Assembly (NCBI RefSeq): GCF_008124605.1
Contig: NZ_VRYN01000002.1
Span: forward strand, 124,001-188,000
Source: Halobacterium salinarum DSM 3754
GTDB taxonomy: Archaea > Halobacteriota > Halobacteria > Halobacteriales > Halobacteriaceae
Reading direction: 5' to 3'
Length of the DNA: 64,000 nucleotides
Shown: piece by piece, positions 17,872-27,450 of the stretch
Layout: every line of letters starts with the position of its first letter
Position numbering within the stretch: position 1 is the stretch's first letter
Made by a program: the position numbers and the translations under genes
The notes under the pieces: generated by a model
The model's database searches: none
Told to the model about the DNA's origin: nothing
The model's input: only the letters and a program-made list of their open reading frames with translations

Positions 17872-19560
17872 CTATCTGTCCACCTCCCCAAGGATCACGT
17901 CGAGGCTGCCGAGGGTCGCAACGAGGTCGGGGATGTACTCCCCGGTGGACATCTCCTTGAGCGCGGAGAGGTTCGAGAAACACGGGCTGCGGATCTTGAA
18001 CCGGCCGGGCTTCTCGGTGCCGTCGGCGCGGATGTAGACGCCGAGCTCGCCTTTGGCGCCCTCGACGGTCCGGTAGGTCTCGGTGCCCGCCTCGGGCTTG
18101 AGCGTGCGCGGGACGTTGGCTTGGATGTCGCGTTCGTCCTCGGGCCAGCCCTCCAGCAGGTCGACGCACTGCTCGATGATGCGGGCCGACTGCTCGACTT
18201 CCTCCATGCGCACGAGCAGCCGCGAGTAGTTGTCGCCGCCGTCCTCGGTGACGACGTCCCAGTCGAGTTCGGGGTAGTAGCCGTAGGGGTCGTCGCGGCG
18301 AACGTCGTAGTCGACGCCGGAGCCGCGAGCCACCGGGCCGGTCACGCCGTAGTCTTTGGCGGTCTCGTAGTCGAGAACACCGGTGTTGACCGTTCGCGCC
18401 TGGAAGATCTCGTTGCTGGTGATGAGGTCGCTGTACTCGTCGAGGCGCTCGGGCAGCTCGTCGAGGAAGTCCCGGACGCTCTCGAAGAACTCCGCGCGGG
18501 GCTCGGGGATGTCCCAGACCACGCCGCCGAGGCGGAGGTAGTTGAGCATCATCCGCTGGCCCGTGAGGTCTTCGAGGATGTTCTGGACGACTTCGCGGTC
18601 CCGCATCGCGTACATGAAGATGGCGGTGAAGTCGCCGTAGATGTCCAGACAGAACGTCCCCAGCGCGAGCATGTGGCACGCGATGCGGCACAGCTCGCCG
18701 CCCATGGTGCGCAGGATCTGTGCGTACTCGGGGACGTCGATGTCCGCGAGGTCTTCGGCGGTGCGGGCGTACGCCCACTCGTTCAGGATGCCGCCCGGGC
18801 CGTAGTCCCAGCGGTCCGGATACGGCATGATCTGGTGGCGGTACGTCCCCTTCTGTGCCATCTGCTCCTCGCAGCGGTGGAGGTAGCCGATGTCGGGGTT
18901 GACGTCCGCGACCTGCTCGCCGTCGAGGACGGTTTCGACGTGGAGCACACCGTGTGTTGCGGGGTGGTGTGGGCCGATGTTGAGGAACATCGTGTCCGAG
19001 TCATCGGCGGCCTGCTCGTGGCCCTCCAGTGGGTTCTTGTGCTCGTCGAAGGTGACGATCTGGGGTTTGTTCTGGTTGTAGTCCAACCCCAGGGGATGGC
19101 CCTGCCAGGTGTCCGGCAGCAGGATGCGTTCGAGGTTCGGGTGGTCGTCGTACTCGACGCCCACGAGGTCGTAGGCCTCGCGTTCGTGCCAGTCGGCGGT
19201 GCGGAAGACGGGCTCCGCCGTCTCGCTGACGGGGTTGTCCCGGCTGGTGGGCACGATGATCGAGACCTCCTGTGTGGGGTCGTCGTACTTCCGGAGGTGA
19301 TAGATGCTCTCGAAGCGGTCCTCGTGCTCTTCGGCGGTGACACAGGACAGGTGGTCGAACCCGGCCTCCGTTTTGAGCGTCGACAGCACGTCCTGGACGG
19401 CGTCGGCGCGGATGACGAACCCGGGCGCGTTGAGGTGGTCCTCGCGTTCGAGGACGTGGTCCTCGATGAGCGCCTCGAGCGCTGCGGGACTGCCGGATGC
19501 CGGCGTCGCCGGAGCGGCGTCGTCGACGTCCGGCGTGTCGTCTTCTTGCTGTGTGCTCAT
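17872..19560 (-). CDS. nuoCD: Fused complex I-type subunit CD
   Basis: 562 aa. Residues about 25-165 are NuoC (ending with the HEREAYDLVGVEYDDHPNLERILLPDTW signature region); residues about 185-562 are NuoD/49-kDa, with GPHHPATHGV, whose His helps shape the quinone headgroup site. The final DVVLG...VDR-type C-terminus of NuoD is intact. C-D fusion is also known in enterobacteria and in haloarchaea. Stop abuts the nuoH start; start overlaps the nuoB stop (ATGA). Confidence 0.95.
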   Translation of the reverse strand: MSTQQEDDTPDVDDAAPATPASGSPAALEALIEDHVLEREDHLNAPGFVIRADAVQDVLSTLKTEAGFDHLSCVTAEEHEDRFESIYHLRKYDDPTQEVSIIVPTSRDNPVSETAEPVFRTADWHEREAYDLVGVEYDDHPNLERILLPDTWQGHPLGLDYNQNKPQIVTFDEHKNPLEGHEQAADDSDTMFLNIGPHHPATHGVLHVETVLDGEQVADVNPDIGYLHRCEEQMAQKGTYRHQIMPYPDRWDYGPGGILNEWAYARTAEDLADIDVPEYAQILRTMGGELCRIACHMLALGTFCLDIYGDFTAIFMYAMRDREVVQNILEDLTGQRMMLNYLRLGGVVWDIPEPRAEFFESVRDFLDELPERLDEYSDLITSNEIFQARTVNTGVLDYETAKDYGVTGPVARGSGVDYDVRRDDPYGYYPELDWDVVTEDGGDNYSRLLVRMEEVEQSARIIEQCVDLLEGWPEDERDIQANVPRTLKPEAGTETYRTVEGAKGELGVYIRADGTEKPGRFKIRSPCFSNLSALKEMSTGEYIPDLVATLGSLDVILGEVDR

Positions 19561-20264
19561 GGTGAATCAGCCCAGTTGTACCGCATGACGAGCGACTCCT
19601 CGTCGATGTCGGCGGCGAGCTTGTCGACGATCTCGTCGCGTTCGAGGTCGCCGAACTCTTCGAGTTCGTATGGCTTGACCGTGACCGGCGACGATTCGCC
19701 GTTGGCGATGCGTTCCTGGAGCTTCGCGACGCCGTAGACGAGCGCTTCCGGGCGCGGCGGGCACCCGGGGATGTGGATGTCCACGGGGATGACTTCCTCG
19801 GCGCCCTTGACGACGTTGTACCCTTCCTGGAACGGGCCGCCGGACGTCGAACAGTTGCCCATGTTCACGACGAACTTCGGCTCGGGCATCTGGTCGTAGA
19901 CGCGCTTCATGCGCGGCGCGAACTTCGAGACGATAGTGCCGGGCACGATCATCACGTCAGCCTGCCGCGGGGATGCCCGGGGGACCCCCGCGTGGAAGCG
20001 GTCGAGGTCGTGTTTGACCGAGTACGTGTGCATCATTTCGATGCTGCAACAGGCGATCCCGAACTGCAGCATGAACATGCTCGATCCCCGGACCCAGTTC
20101 ATGAACTTGTCGAACTTCGTGAGGATGAACGGCGTGGAGCCGAACGCCTCGCGGAGCCGGGAGTTGAATCGATCGTCGACGCCATCCCCCATGCGGGCGT
20201 CACGAGTCGATGTCAACGGGTCACTCGTGTCGGTGATACTGTCTCTTGGTTGGTCACTACTCAT
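19557..20264 (-). CDS. nuoB: Complex I-type subunit B ([4Fe-4S] N2)
   Basis: 235 aa from ATG 20264 (MSSDQPRDS). Holds the terminal cluster N2 that reduces quinone: the Cys ligands are seen in GIACCSIEMM, NMGNCSTSGG and PGCPPRPEA. A disordered acidic leader of about 50 residues precedes the conserved core. The ATG lies inside nuoA's last codons. The frame continues upstream, but only in Ser/Arg-rich shadow of nuoA. Confidence 0.96.
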   Translation of the reverse strand: MSSDQPRDSITDTSDPLTSTRDARMGDGVDDRFNSRLREAFGSTPFILTKFDKFMNWVRGSSMFMLQFGIACCSIEMMHTYSVKHDLDRFHAGVPRASPRQADVMIVPGTIVSKFAPRMKRVYDQMPEPKFVVNMGNCSTSGGPFQEGYNVVKGAEEVIPVDIHIPGCPPRPEALVYGVAKLQERIANGESSPVTVKPYELEEFGDLERDEIVDKLAADIDEESLVMRYNWADSP

Positions 20265-20667
20265 GTGTGGTCCTTTGTTCGTGTGCCGGGGTCCGCATCC
20301 ACTGCACGACGCCCTTGCGCCAGGCCCATGCGAGGCCGACGACGAGAATACCGATGAAGACGAGCATCGGCGCAAGCACGTTCGTTAGGCCGATCCCGTC
20401 CATCGCGAGCGCGTCGCGGTAGATGACGGTCCACGGGAAGATGAGCACGGTTTCGATGTCGAAGACGAGGAACAGCAACGCGACCATGTAGTACTGCGTG
20501 TTGAACTGGAGTCGCGCGTTCCCGGTCGGCACCTCCGCGCTCTCGTACGTGGCTCGTTTTCCCTGCTCGGATACGCTGGGCCGGATCAGTGACGAGACGC
20601 TCAGCATCCCTGCGGGGATGAGAACGGATACGAGCGCCAGCATACCGATGGCGATCCATGGATTCAT
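20257..20667 (-). CDS. nuoA: Complex I-type subunit A
   Basis: 136 aa, three TM helices. The conserved EVPTGNARLQFNTQYYMVALLFLVFDIE region between helices 1 and 2 is the NuoA hallmark loop at the quinone site. First gene of the operon, overlapping nuoB by eight bases. Confidence 0.95.
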   Translation of the reverse strand: MNPWIAIGMLALVSVLIPAGMLSVSSLIRPSVSEQGKRATYESAEVPTGNARLQFNTQYYMVALLFLVFDIETVLIFPWTVIYRDALAMDGIGLTNVLAPMLVFIGILVVGLAWAWRKGVVQWMRTPAHEQRTTHE

Positions 20668-20705
20668 AGGATTATCTCCGTGACGGCTGGGAGTTTGAAC
20701 CGCAC

Positions 20706-20715
20706 ACTCATAAAC
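20706..20715 (-). promoter_or_regulatory. Probable promoter of the nuo operon
   Basis: ACTCATAAAC (GTTTATGAGT in the operon's direction) is the only A+T-rich element in the 125-bp gap before nuoA. It is about 45 bp from the ATG, predicting a leader of roughly 18 bases. Confidence 0.4.
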
Positions 20716-20792
20716 GTTGATTTATGGCCTTACGGGCAGAGGAACGCGTTATCCGGAGTTTCAGGCCCCTAGCCGCAGTCGGGGTGGCGCGG

Positions 20793-21404
20793 TTAGTTCT
20801 GGGGGCTGCGAAGGCTGTCGGTTCCCTGGCTGTGGAGGCGCGCGGAGACATCGGCGACCCCCTCCTGGCGGGCGGCCTGGAGGTCGCGCAGTCGGTCGGC
20901 GAGCGTGGGGTCGTCGGTGGCGAGGAACTGGGCGGCAGCGAGGCCGGCGTTGTAGGATTTCCCGGCGTCGACGGCCGTGATCGGCGCGCCGGTCGGCATG
21001 CCGATCACTGATGGCACGGATTTCTCCTGGACGGGCACCCCAACGACCGGAATGGGGTAGGCGAGCGACGCGGTCATGTTCGGGAGGTCGGCTGATTTCC
21101 CGCCCGCGCCGGCGATGATGACGTCCAGTCCCCGGGCGGCGGCTGTGCGCGCGTACGCGTCCATGAGTGTCGGCGTCCGGTGGGCGGAGACGACCCAGGA
21201 TTCGAACGTGTATCCGGTCGGCGGGTCGTCGTAGTCGGTGAGCTCGGTGAACCCGAGGTCGGTGAGCGCGTCGTGTGCGCCCGCCATCACGTCCAGGTCG
21301 CTGTCGCTGCCCATGATGACGCCGACGTCGGGCGTTTCGTCGGGCGGATGGTCGGCTGCTGCTTCGGTCTCGAACAGGTCGATGAGGTCTGAGACGGTTG
21401 TCAT
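20793..21404 (-). CDS. purE: N5-carboxyaminoimidazole ribonucleotide mutase (PurE)
   Basis: 203 aa. Converts N5-CAIR to CAIR in purine synthesis. The phosphate-binding MGSDSDLDVM, the WVVSAHRTP motif with catalytic His, and AGAGGKSADLPNM are all present. The N-terminal 27 residues are a haloarchaeal extension. The ATG overlaps the purK stop (ATGA), so PurK and PurE are made together; they act consecutively. Confidence 0.95.
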   Translation of the reverse strand: MTTVSDLIDLFETEAAADHPPDETPDVGVIMGSDSDLDVMAGAHDALTDLGFTELTDYDDPPTGYTFESWVVSAHRTPTLMDAYARTAAARGLDVIIAGAGGKSADLPNMTASLAYPIPVVGVPVQEKSVPSVIGMPTGAPITAVDAGKSYNAGLAAAQFLATDDPTLADRLRDLQAARQEGVADVSARLHSQGTDSLRSPQN

Positions 21405-22552
21405 GAGTGGTGGGTGTCGGTGAACGAGACGGCATCGCGGGCGGCGCGCGCTCTCGCCAGGCGGTCGTCGCCGCCGCTGACGGTGACGTGGGCCATCTTC
21501 CGGTGCGGGCGGAGCTGTCGTTTCCCGTACCAGTGCAGCGCCACGCCGGCGTCGCGGAACGCGGCCGGGACGCCGGCGATCGTCGCCGGATGTGGATCGA
21601 CATCCGGGTCGCCGATGAGGTTCGCCATGACGGTCGGTTCGCGGAGCGTCGTGTCCCCCAGCGGGAGCCCGAGGACGGCGCGGATGCACTGTTCGAACTG
21701 GGAGGTCCGACACCCCTCGATGGTGTAGTGGCCGGAGTTGTGGGGGCGGGGTGCGATCTCGTTGACGAGCACGCGCCCGTCGACGGCGAAGAGTTCGACG
21801 CCGAAGACGCCGCGACCGTCGAGGGCGTCGAGCACGTCCGCGGCGACACCGGTGGCGTCCTCGCGGACGGCTGGGCTGGTGCGCGCCGGGACGACCGATT
21901 CCCGGAGGATCTCCGCCTCGTGGAGGTTTTCGGCGACCGGGAACGTGGCCGTCTCGGCGTCGCCGCGGGCGGCGATGACCGAGAGTTCGCGCTCGAAGTC
22001 GACGAGTTCCTCGGCGACGAACCCGCCGAGGTCGCCGCCGAACTCCGCGCGGGCGTCGGCGACGGAGTCCACGGGGGCGTTCCCGCTGCCGTCGTACCCG
22101 CCGGTGCGGCGTTTCAACATCAGCGGCGCGCCGAGCTCCTCGAAGGCCGCGCGCAGGTCGGCCGCGTCGTCGACCGCGCGGAACGCCGGCACGGGGATGC
22201 CGGCGTCGGCGAGCGCGCGGTTCTGCACGAGTTTGTCCTGGATCGTGCGCAGGGTCTCGGGCGAGGGGTGGACCGCCACCTCGTGTGCCTCGGCGGCGTC
22301 GGCGAGCACGTCGGGGTCCGCGAGTTCGATCTCGTAGGTGAGCACGTCCGCGCGCGCGGCGAGTTCCCGGACGCCATCGGGGTCGTCGAAGTCGGCGCGG
22401 ATGTGGTCGGTTGCGGGCTGTGAGGCGGGGCAGTCCGGCGTCGGGTCGAGGACGATCACGTCGACGCCGAGCGGGCTGGCGGCGTCGGCCAGCATCCGGC
22501 CGAGTTGGCCGCCACCCACGACGCCGATCGTGGAACCGGGCACGCGTGTCAT
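21401..22552 (-). CDS. purK: 5-(carboxyamino)imidazole ribonucleotide synthase (PurK)
   Basis: 383 aa. ATP-grasp enzyme that makes N5-CAIR from AIR, ATP and bicarbonate. The N-terminal pre-ATP-grasp fold starts with TIGVVGGGQLGRMLADAA; the ATP-binding KRRTGGYDGSGN and the metal/ATP residues around FGVELFAVDG and NEIAPRPHNSGHYT follow. ATG 22552 is preferred to a GTG three codons earlier because GGAGGT stands seven bases before it. First gene of a two-gene operon with purE. Confidence 0.94.
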   Translation of the reverse strand: MTRVPGSTIGVVGGGQLGRMLADAASPLGVDVIVLDPTPDCPASQPATDHIRADFDDPDGVRELAARADVLTYEIELADPDVLADAAEAHEVAVHPSPETLRTIQDKLVQNRALADAGIPVPAFRAVDDAADLRAAFEELGAPLMLKRRTGGYDGSGNAPVDSVADARAEFGGDLGGFVAEELVDFERELSVIAARGDAETATFPVAENLHEAEILRESVVPARTSPAVREDATGVAADVLDALDGRGVFGVELFAVDGRVLVNEIAPRPHNSGHYTIEGCRTSQFEQCIRAVLGLPLGDTTLREPTVMANLIGDPDVDPHPATIAGVPAAFRDAGVALHWYGKRQLRPHRKMAHVTVSGGDDRLARARAARDAVSFTDTHHS

Positions 22553-22621
22553 CACCGACACCTCCCACCTACACCTGCATAAGAATTGCCCAGTTGGACC
22601 GAGAAGTATACACGAACCTGG

Positions 22622-24367
22622 TTACTTGTTGGGCGTTGGCGGTTCGTATCCGGGCGCTGTCGTGTCCACGAACACCACGATGATCGGCCCATCGGCGTCG
22701 AGTTCGTAGGTGACGCTATCGTAGCCGCGGTCACCGAGCGTGGGTGCGAGTTCGTCGTAGTGGGTGGCGGGCGCGATCACCACGGGCGCGTCACAGAGCG
22801 AGGCGGTGCCGGCGGCCGTGTCACACGACACGACCGCGTCGGGGCGGGGCGTCGACGTGACGGTGGCGTTGGCGCGCTCGAGATACCACGGTAGCGGGAG
22901 GCGGTCGAACCACGACGTGCCCGCAACGCGTGCGGGGTCTCCGCGGTCGAACGGCGACGAGACGGCGAACTGGTCGCCGACGTACACGACACCGGCACCG
23001 CGCTCGGCCGCCGGGTCACCGCGGGTCGACGGCCCCAGCACCGACGCCGCCGATTCCAGGCCCGGGTGCATGTCGCTGGTCGGTTGGCCGGGCTGCACCA
23101 GCGGGTTGTCGCCGGCCTGTGGCGTCACGTAGCTGGTTTCGGCCGCCACCACGCCGACCTGTGCGACGGCGGCCAGCAACACCAGGCCCGCGAGCGCGGC
23201 GTTCACCGTGTCCCGGGACGCAACCGCGCTGTGTCCCGTGCGGACGACGGCGGCGATGCCGACGGCCGCCGGGATCGCGAGCGGCACCACCGCGTGGGTC
23301 ACCGACCACGCGCCCGCCACGGTCGTGATCGCGGGGTACACGACGACCGAGGCGAGCCCCCAGTAGCCCGCGAACAGCACGAGCGGCCGGGGAGTGTCGG
23401 CGGCGTACCGCTCCGCGAGGAACCCGAGCACGCCACCGCCCGCGACCACGACGGCGGTCGTGGCCAGCGTGCGCAGGGCGGCCACCAGGTACGCGATGTA
23501 GCTGTGGTCGCGGTCGACCCCGTCGACGACCCACGTCTGCCAGAGGGCGTGGGCGGCGTCGGCGGACCCGGCGGCGACGGCGGACGGAAGCCGGGTGGGA
23601 GCAGCGCCGAGTCCGCCCGCGACCGGCCGAGGGGTGTAGAACGCGACGAACACGGCACCCGCAACCACCGCGGACGCCGCGAGCGTGCGCCGCCACGCCC
23701 AGAATCCGCGGGCGGCCCGTGTGACACCGGCCTGCAGCGACTGCGTCCAGGACAGCCCCCGGGGGTTGGCGGTGAGCAGCCGGCGATCCGCGACGAGCGC
23801 GCCCGCCCCCGCGAACATGGCGGCGTAGACGAGGGCGTTCTCCTTGGCCGTGAGCGCGAGCGCGAGCCACCCCGCGGCGACCGGGAGCAGCCAGCGGCGT
23901 CCGGTGTCGTGGGCGCGGACCGCGAACCCGACCGCAGCGAGGCTGAACGCCGCCACGAGCACGTCGCTGCGCATGAACCGCGAGTAGTACACCAGCGTGG
24001 GGGTGAACGCGAGCAGGCCGGCGAGCGCGATGACCTCGGTGTCGTCGAGTCGCCCCCGGAACAGCCACGCGACGCCGGGCAGGAGCCCGCCGACGACCGC
24101 CACCGGGGCGCGCGCGACCGCGTCTGACGCCCCGAACAGACCGAACAGCGCGTCGTTGACGTGGAACAGGAACGGCCCGTGAACGATCGGCCGATACGAC
24201 CACGCGCCGGTCGCGTGGTAGTCGAGGATCCAGTACCCGACGCGCGCCTCGTCGGCGTGGAACGGCCGCGCGCCCAGCCCGGCGAGGCGCGCGGCGAGCG
24301 CACCCGCAACCACGGCGGCGACCGCGCCGGCAACCACGACACGGCGGTCGCGTCCCGTCGAGTCCAT
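22622..24367 (-). CDS. Membrane GT-C glycosyltransferase (TIGR03663/Agl23-like)
   Basis: 581 aa from ATG 24367 (MDSTGRDRRV). At least ten TM helices; the first extracellular loop has PFHADEARVGYW, the acidic D-E pair of GT-C enzymes using polyprenyl-phosphate sugars, and KENALVYAAMF follows in the middle. The last 170 residues form a soluble extracellular domain. It probably transfers a sugar from a dolichol-type carrier to protein or lipid on the outer face; the acceptor is unknown. The frame runs further upstream to 24694, but only over ribH and with Arg-rich content. Divergent from ribH. Confidence 0.82.
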   Translation of the reverse strand: MDSTGRDRRVVVAGAVAAVVAGALAARLAGLGARPFHADEARVGYWILDYHATGAWSYRPIVHGPFLFHVNDALFGLFGASDAVARAPVAVVGGLLPGVAWLFRGRLDDTEVIALAGLLAFTPTLVYYSRFMRSDVLVAAFSLAAVGFAVRAHDTGRRWLLPVAAGWLALALTAKENALVYAAMFAGAGALVADRRLLTANPRGLSWTQSLQAGVTRAARGFWAWRRTLAASAVVAGAVFVAFYTPRPVAGGLGAAPTRLPSAVAAGSADAAHALWQTWVVDGVDRDHSYIAYLVAALRTLATTAVVVAGGGVLGFLAERYAADTPRPLVLFAGYWGLASVVVYPAITTVAGAWSVTHAVVPLAIPAAVGIAAVVRTGHSAVASRDTVNAALAGLVLLAAVAQVGVVAAETSYVTPQAGDNPLVQPGQPTSDMHPGLESAASVLGPSTRGDPAAERGAGVVYVGDQFAVSSPFDRGDPARVAGTSWFDRLPLPWYLERANATVTSTPRPDAVVSCDTAAGTASLCDAPVVIAPATHYDELAPTLGDRGYDSVTYELDADGPIIVVFVDTTAPGYEPPTPNK

Positions 24368-24463
24368 GTTGTCCGTGGGACGGATCGGCGCGCATACAAG
24401 TGTTGCGTGTTGCTGGAGGGCGGGAGCGGTAGGCATTAGTCCACGCCCGAAGATAGGACTGGT

Positions 24464-24865
24464 ATGACACGGCTCGGGCTGGTGGTTGCGGAGTTCAACC
24501 GCAGCGTCACCGAACGGATGGAGGCGGCGGCGCGGGAGGCGGCCGCCGACGCCGACGCGGCGATCACGGACACGGTACACGTGCCGGGGGCGTACGATTC
24601 GCCGCTGGCGGCCGACCGGCTCGCGCGCCGCGACGACATCGACGCCGTGGCGGTCGTCGGCGCGATCGTCACCGGCGACACGGACCACGATCACGTGATC
24701 GCCAGCGCGACCGCCGACACGCTCACCGACGTGAGCCTCGAACGCGACACGCCCGTGACGTTCGGCGTGTCCGGCCCCGGCATGTCCGGCGCGGAAGCCC
24801 GAGAGCGTGTGGAGAAAGGCGCGGCGGCGGTCGAAAGCGCGGTCAGTCTGACCCAGGAACTATGA
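24464..24865 (+). CDS. ribH: 6,7-dimethyl-8-ribityllumazine synthase
   Basis: 133 aa, the penultimate riboflavin enzyme, which forms icosahedral or pentameric particles. The N-terminal VVAEFNRSVTE contacts the pyrimidine, and GAIVTGDTDHDHV contains the catalytic His and phosphate site. Length fits archaeal members. The stop overlaps the next gene's ATG by four bases (ATGA). Confidence 0.93.
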   Translation: MTRLGLVVAEFNRSVTERMEAAAREAAADADAAITDTVHVPGAYDSPLAADRLARRDDIDAVAVVGAIVTGDTDHDHVIASATADTLTDVSLERDTPVTFGVSGPGMSGAEARERVEKGAAAVESAVSLTQEL

Positions 24866-26004
24866 ACTTCAGCACCAGAGTCACGAGCGTTGAACCGAGC
24901 GCAACCCTCGCGGTGAGCACTCTCGCGAGCGAACTGGAAGCCGACGGCGTCGACGTGGTCGATCTGTCCGTGGGCGAACCCGACTTCGACACGCCGGAGA
25001 GCATCGTGGACGCCGGGAAGGCGGCGATGGACGCCGGCCACACCGGCTACGCGCCGTCCAACGGCGTGCCCGAACTCCGGGACGCGATCGCGGAGAAGCT
25101 GCAGGGCGACGGCCTCGACTACGAGGCGGGCAACGTCATCGTGACCCCGGGCGCGAAGCAGGCGCTCTACGAGACGTTTCAGGCGGTCGTCGACGAGGGC
25201 GACGAGGTCGCGTTGCTGGACCCGGCGTGGGTGTCCTACGAGGCGATGGCGAAGCTCGCGGGCGGCGAGCTGAACCGCGTCGACCTCGCGCCCCACGACT
25301 TCCAGTTGGAGCCGGCACTCGACGACCTCGCGGACGCGGTCTCCGACGACACCGAGTTGCTGGTGGTGAACTCCCCGAGCAACCCGACGGGTGCGGTGTA
25401 CTCGCGGGCGGCCATGGAGGGCGTTCGCGATCTCGCCGTCGACCACGACATCACGGTGATCTCCGACGAGATCTACCAGCGCGTCAACTACGGCCCGGCG
25501 CACGTGAGCCTCGCGGGCCTCGATGGAATGTTCGAGCGCACGGTCACCATCAACGGGTTCTCGAAGGCGTACTCGATGACCGGGTGGCGACTCGGCTACC
25601 TCGCCGGCCCCGAGGCGCTCGTCGATCAGGCCGGGAAGGTGCAGTCACACTCCGTCTCGTCGGCCGCGAACTTCATCCAGCGCGCCGGCGTCGAAGCCAT
25701 CCGGCACACCGACGACGCCATCGACGAGATGGTCGCCGCCTTCGAATCGCGGCGGGACCTGCTCGTGGACCTGTTCGCCGAGCACGGCACCGACGTCTCG
25801 ACGCCCGACGGCGCGTTCTACCTGATGCTGCCGGTCGCCGACGACGACCAGGCGTGGTGCCAGGACGCGCTCAAAGACGCCCACGTCGCAACCGTGCCCG
25901 GATCGGCGTTCGGCGCGCCCGGCTACGCGCGACTCTCCTACGCGGCGAGCACCGACCGCCTCGAAGCGGCAGTCGATCGGCTCGCGGCCGAAGGCTACCT
26001 GTAG
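24862..26004 (+). CDS. PLP-dependent aminotransferase (aspartate aminotransferase type, class I)
   Basis: 380 aa. PLP-binding Lys in INGFSKAYSMTGWRLGY, the cofactor-phosphate region TPGAKQALYE, the NSPSNPTGAVYS motif and SDEIYQRVNYG are all present. The fold and length match aspartate/aromatic transaminases; the exact amino acid specificity cannot be told. Translationally coupled to ribH, an association that seems to be about co-expression rather than pathway. Confidence 0.9.
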   Translation: MNFSTRVTSVEPSATLAVSTLASELEADGVDVVDLSVGEPDFDTPESIVDAGKAAMDAGHTGYAPSNGVPELRDAIAEKLQGDGLDYEAGNVIVTPGAKQALYETFQAVVDEGDEVALLDPAWVSYEAMAKLAGGELNRVDLAPHDFQLEPALDDLADAVSDDTELLVVNSPSNPTGAVYSRAAMEGVRDLAVDHDITVISDEIYQRVNYGPAHVSLAGLDGMFERTVTINGFSKAYSMTGWRLGYLAGPEALVDQAGKVQSHSVSSAANFIQRAGVEAIRHTDDAIDEMVAAFESRRDLLVDLFAEHGTDVSTPDGAFYLMLPVADDDQAWCQDALKDAHVATVPGSAFGAPGYARLSYAASTDRLEAAVDRLAAEGYL

Positions 26005-26127
26005 CGGCCGCCGCTGTGCGCCCGGGTATCGGCGTCGCTCCGGTCGCCGGCCCAGTTATGCGACACCCGGAAGCGCGCCGGACACGGACAGGGACGCCGC
26101 GGACGAAGCTGGTAGTTACGGCCGTTC

Positions 26128-27381
26128 TCAGGGCCAGCTACCGCTGCCCTCGTAGGCGTCGACGACGCGCTGGACGGCGACCACGTAGGCGGCGGTGCGG
26201 AGGTTCGGCGTGCCGGCGTCCTCGTGGGCGTCGGTCATCGCGTCGAAGGCGTCCGTGATGATGGCCTCAAGCTCCTCGTTGACGCGGTCCTCGGTCCACT
26301 GGAAGCGCTGGCGGTTCTGCACCCACTCGAAGTACGAGACGGTGACGCCGCCCGCGTTCGCGAGGATGTCCGGGACGACGGTGACGCCGCGCTCGGTGAG
26401 CACGTCGTCGGCGTCGGGGGTGAGCGGGCCGTTGGCCGCCTCGACGACGACGTCGGCGTCGACGTCGTGGGCGAGGTCCTCGTCGATGGCGTTTTCTAGC
26501 GCCGCGGGCACGAGGAGATCGACGTCCATCGTGAGCAGGGCCTCGTTCGAGAGCTCCTCGGTGGCACCCTCGTAGCCGGAGACACTGCCGGTCTCCGTCT
26601 TGAATGCTTTGACCGCGCGCGTGTCCAGCCCGTCGGGGTTGTGGACCGCGCCCGAGGAGTCCGAGACGGCGACCACGTCCGCGCCCTGGTCGGCGATGAG
26701 CTTCGCGGCGACGCTGCCGGCGTTGCCGTAGCCTTGGACGGCGACGGTGGCGTCACTGAGGTCCCGATCGAGGTAGTCGAACACCTCGCGGGCGGCGAAC
26801 ATCGTGGAGCGCCCGGTGGCGTTCACCCGGCCCTCGCTGCCGCCGTTCTCAAGCGCCTTCCCCGTGATGACACCGGGCGCGGTGGTGTCTTCGAGGGTTT
26901 CGTAGGTGTCTTTGATCCAGTTCATCTCGCGCTGGCCCGTGTTCACGTCGGGTGCGGGCACGTCTTTGTCCTCGCCGATGAACGGGCGGAGTTCCGTGGC
27001 GAACGCGCGTGTGATGCGTTCGAGCTCGCTGTCGGAGTACTCCTCTGGGTCGAGGATGATCCCGCCCTTCCCGCCGCCGTACGGGATGTCTGCGACGGCG
27101 GTCTTGTACACCATCCATCCCGAGAGCGCTTTCACCTCGTCGCGGGTGACGCCCGGGTGGTAGCGAATGCCGCCCTTGTAGGGGCCGCGGTCCCCGTTGA
27201 ACTGCGAACGGAAGGCTTTGAACGTCTCAATCGTCCCGTCGTCCATCTCCACGGAGAGCGTCGTTTCGAGGACGCGCTCCGGGTGTTTCAGGCGTTCGAG
27301 AACGTCCGCGTTGACGTCGAGGAACTCGCCGGCGTCGTCGAGCTGTTCCTGCAGGCTCTCGAATGGGTTGGCTTCCGGCAT
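26128..27381 (-). CDS. gdhB: Glutamate dehydrogenase
   Basis: 417 aa. Reversible oxidative deamination of glutamate to 2-oxoglutarate. The substrate-binding [12 protein letters not shown], catalytic Lys region [17 protein letters not shown] and the Rossmann motif [14 protein letters not shown] are intact. ATG 27381 is chosen because a CGAATAAGC box lies 28 bp upstream, implying a leaderless mRNA, and the frame beyond it is not coding-like. It lies 69 bp downstream of the CitE-type lyase, which is transcribed the same way. Isoform letter is uncertain, since Halobacterium has several paralogues. Confidence 0.93.
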
Positions 27382-27404
27382 ATCTAAGCCACTTTCAAAC
27401 TCAA

Positions 27405-27413
27405 CGAATAAGC
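27405..27413 (-). promoter_or_regulatory. TATA box of glutamate dehydrogenase
   Basis: CGAATAAGC on the plus strand (GCTTATTCG in the gene's direction), centred 28 bp before ATG 27381. The gene can therefore be expressed separately from the upstream lyase. Confidence 0.6.
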
Positions 27414-27450
27414 ATGACGGATCATCCCCGCCGGAAGCGTCAGCGCCCAA

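Noticed and set aside
16358-18778. Single 806-codon frame on the minus strand
   Set aside because: Only its last 153 codons are a gene (nuoI); the rest is an Arg/His/Pro-rich shadow of nuoH and nuoCD.
17374-19737. 787-codon plus-strand frame antisense to nuoCD
   Set aside because: Val/Asp/Glu/Gly-rich complement of nuoCD; the sense strand has clear NuoC and NuoD motifs.
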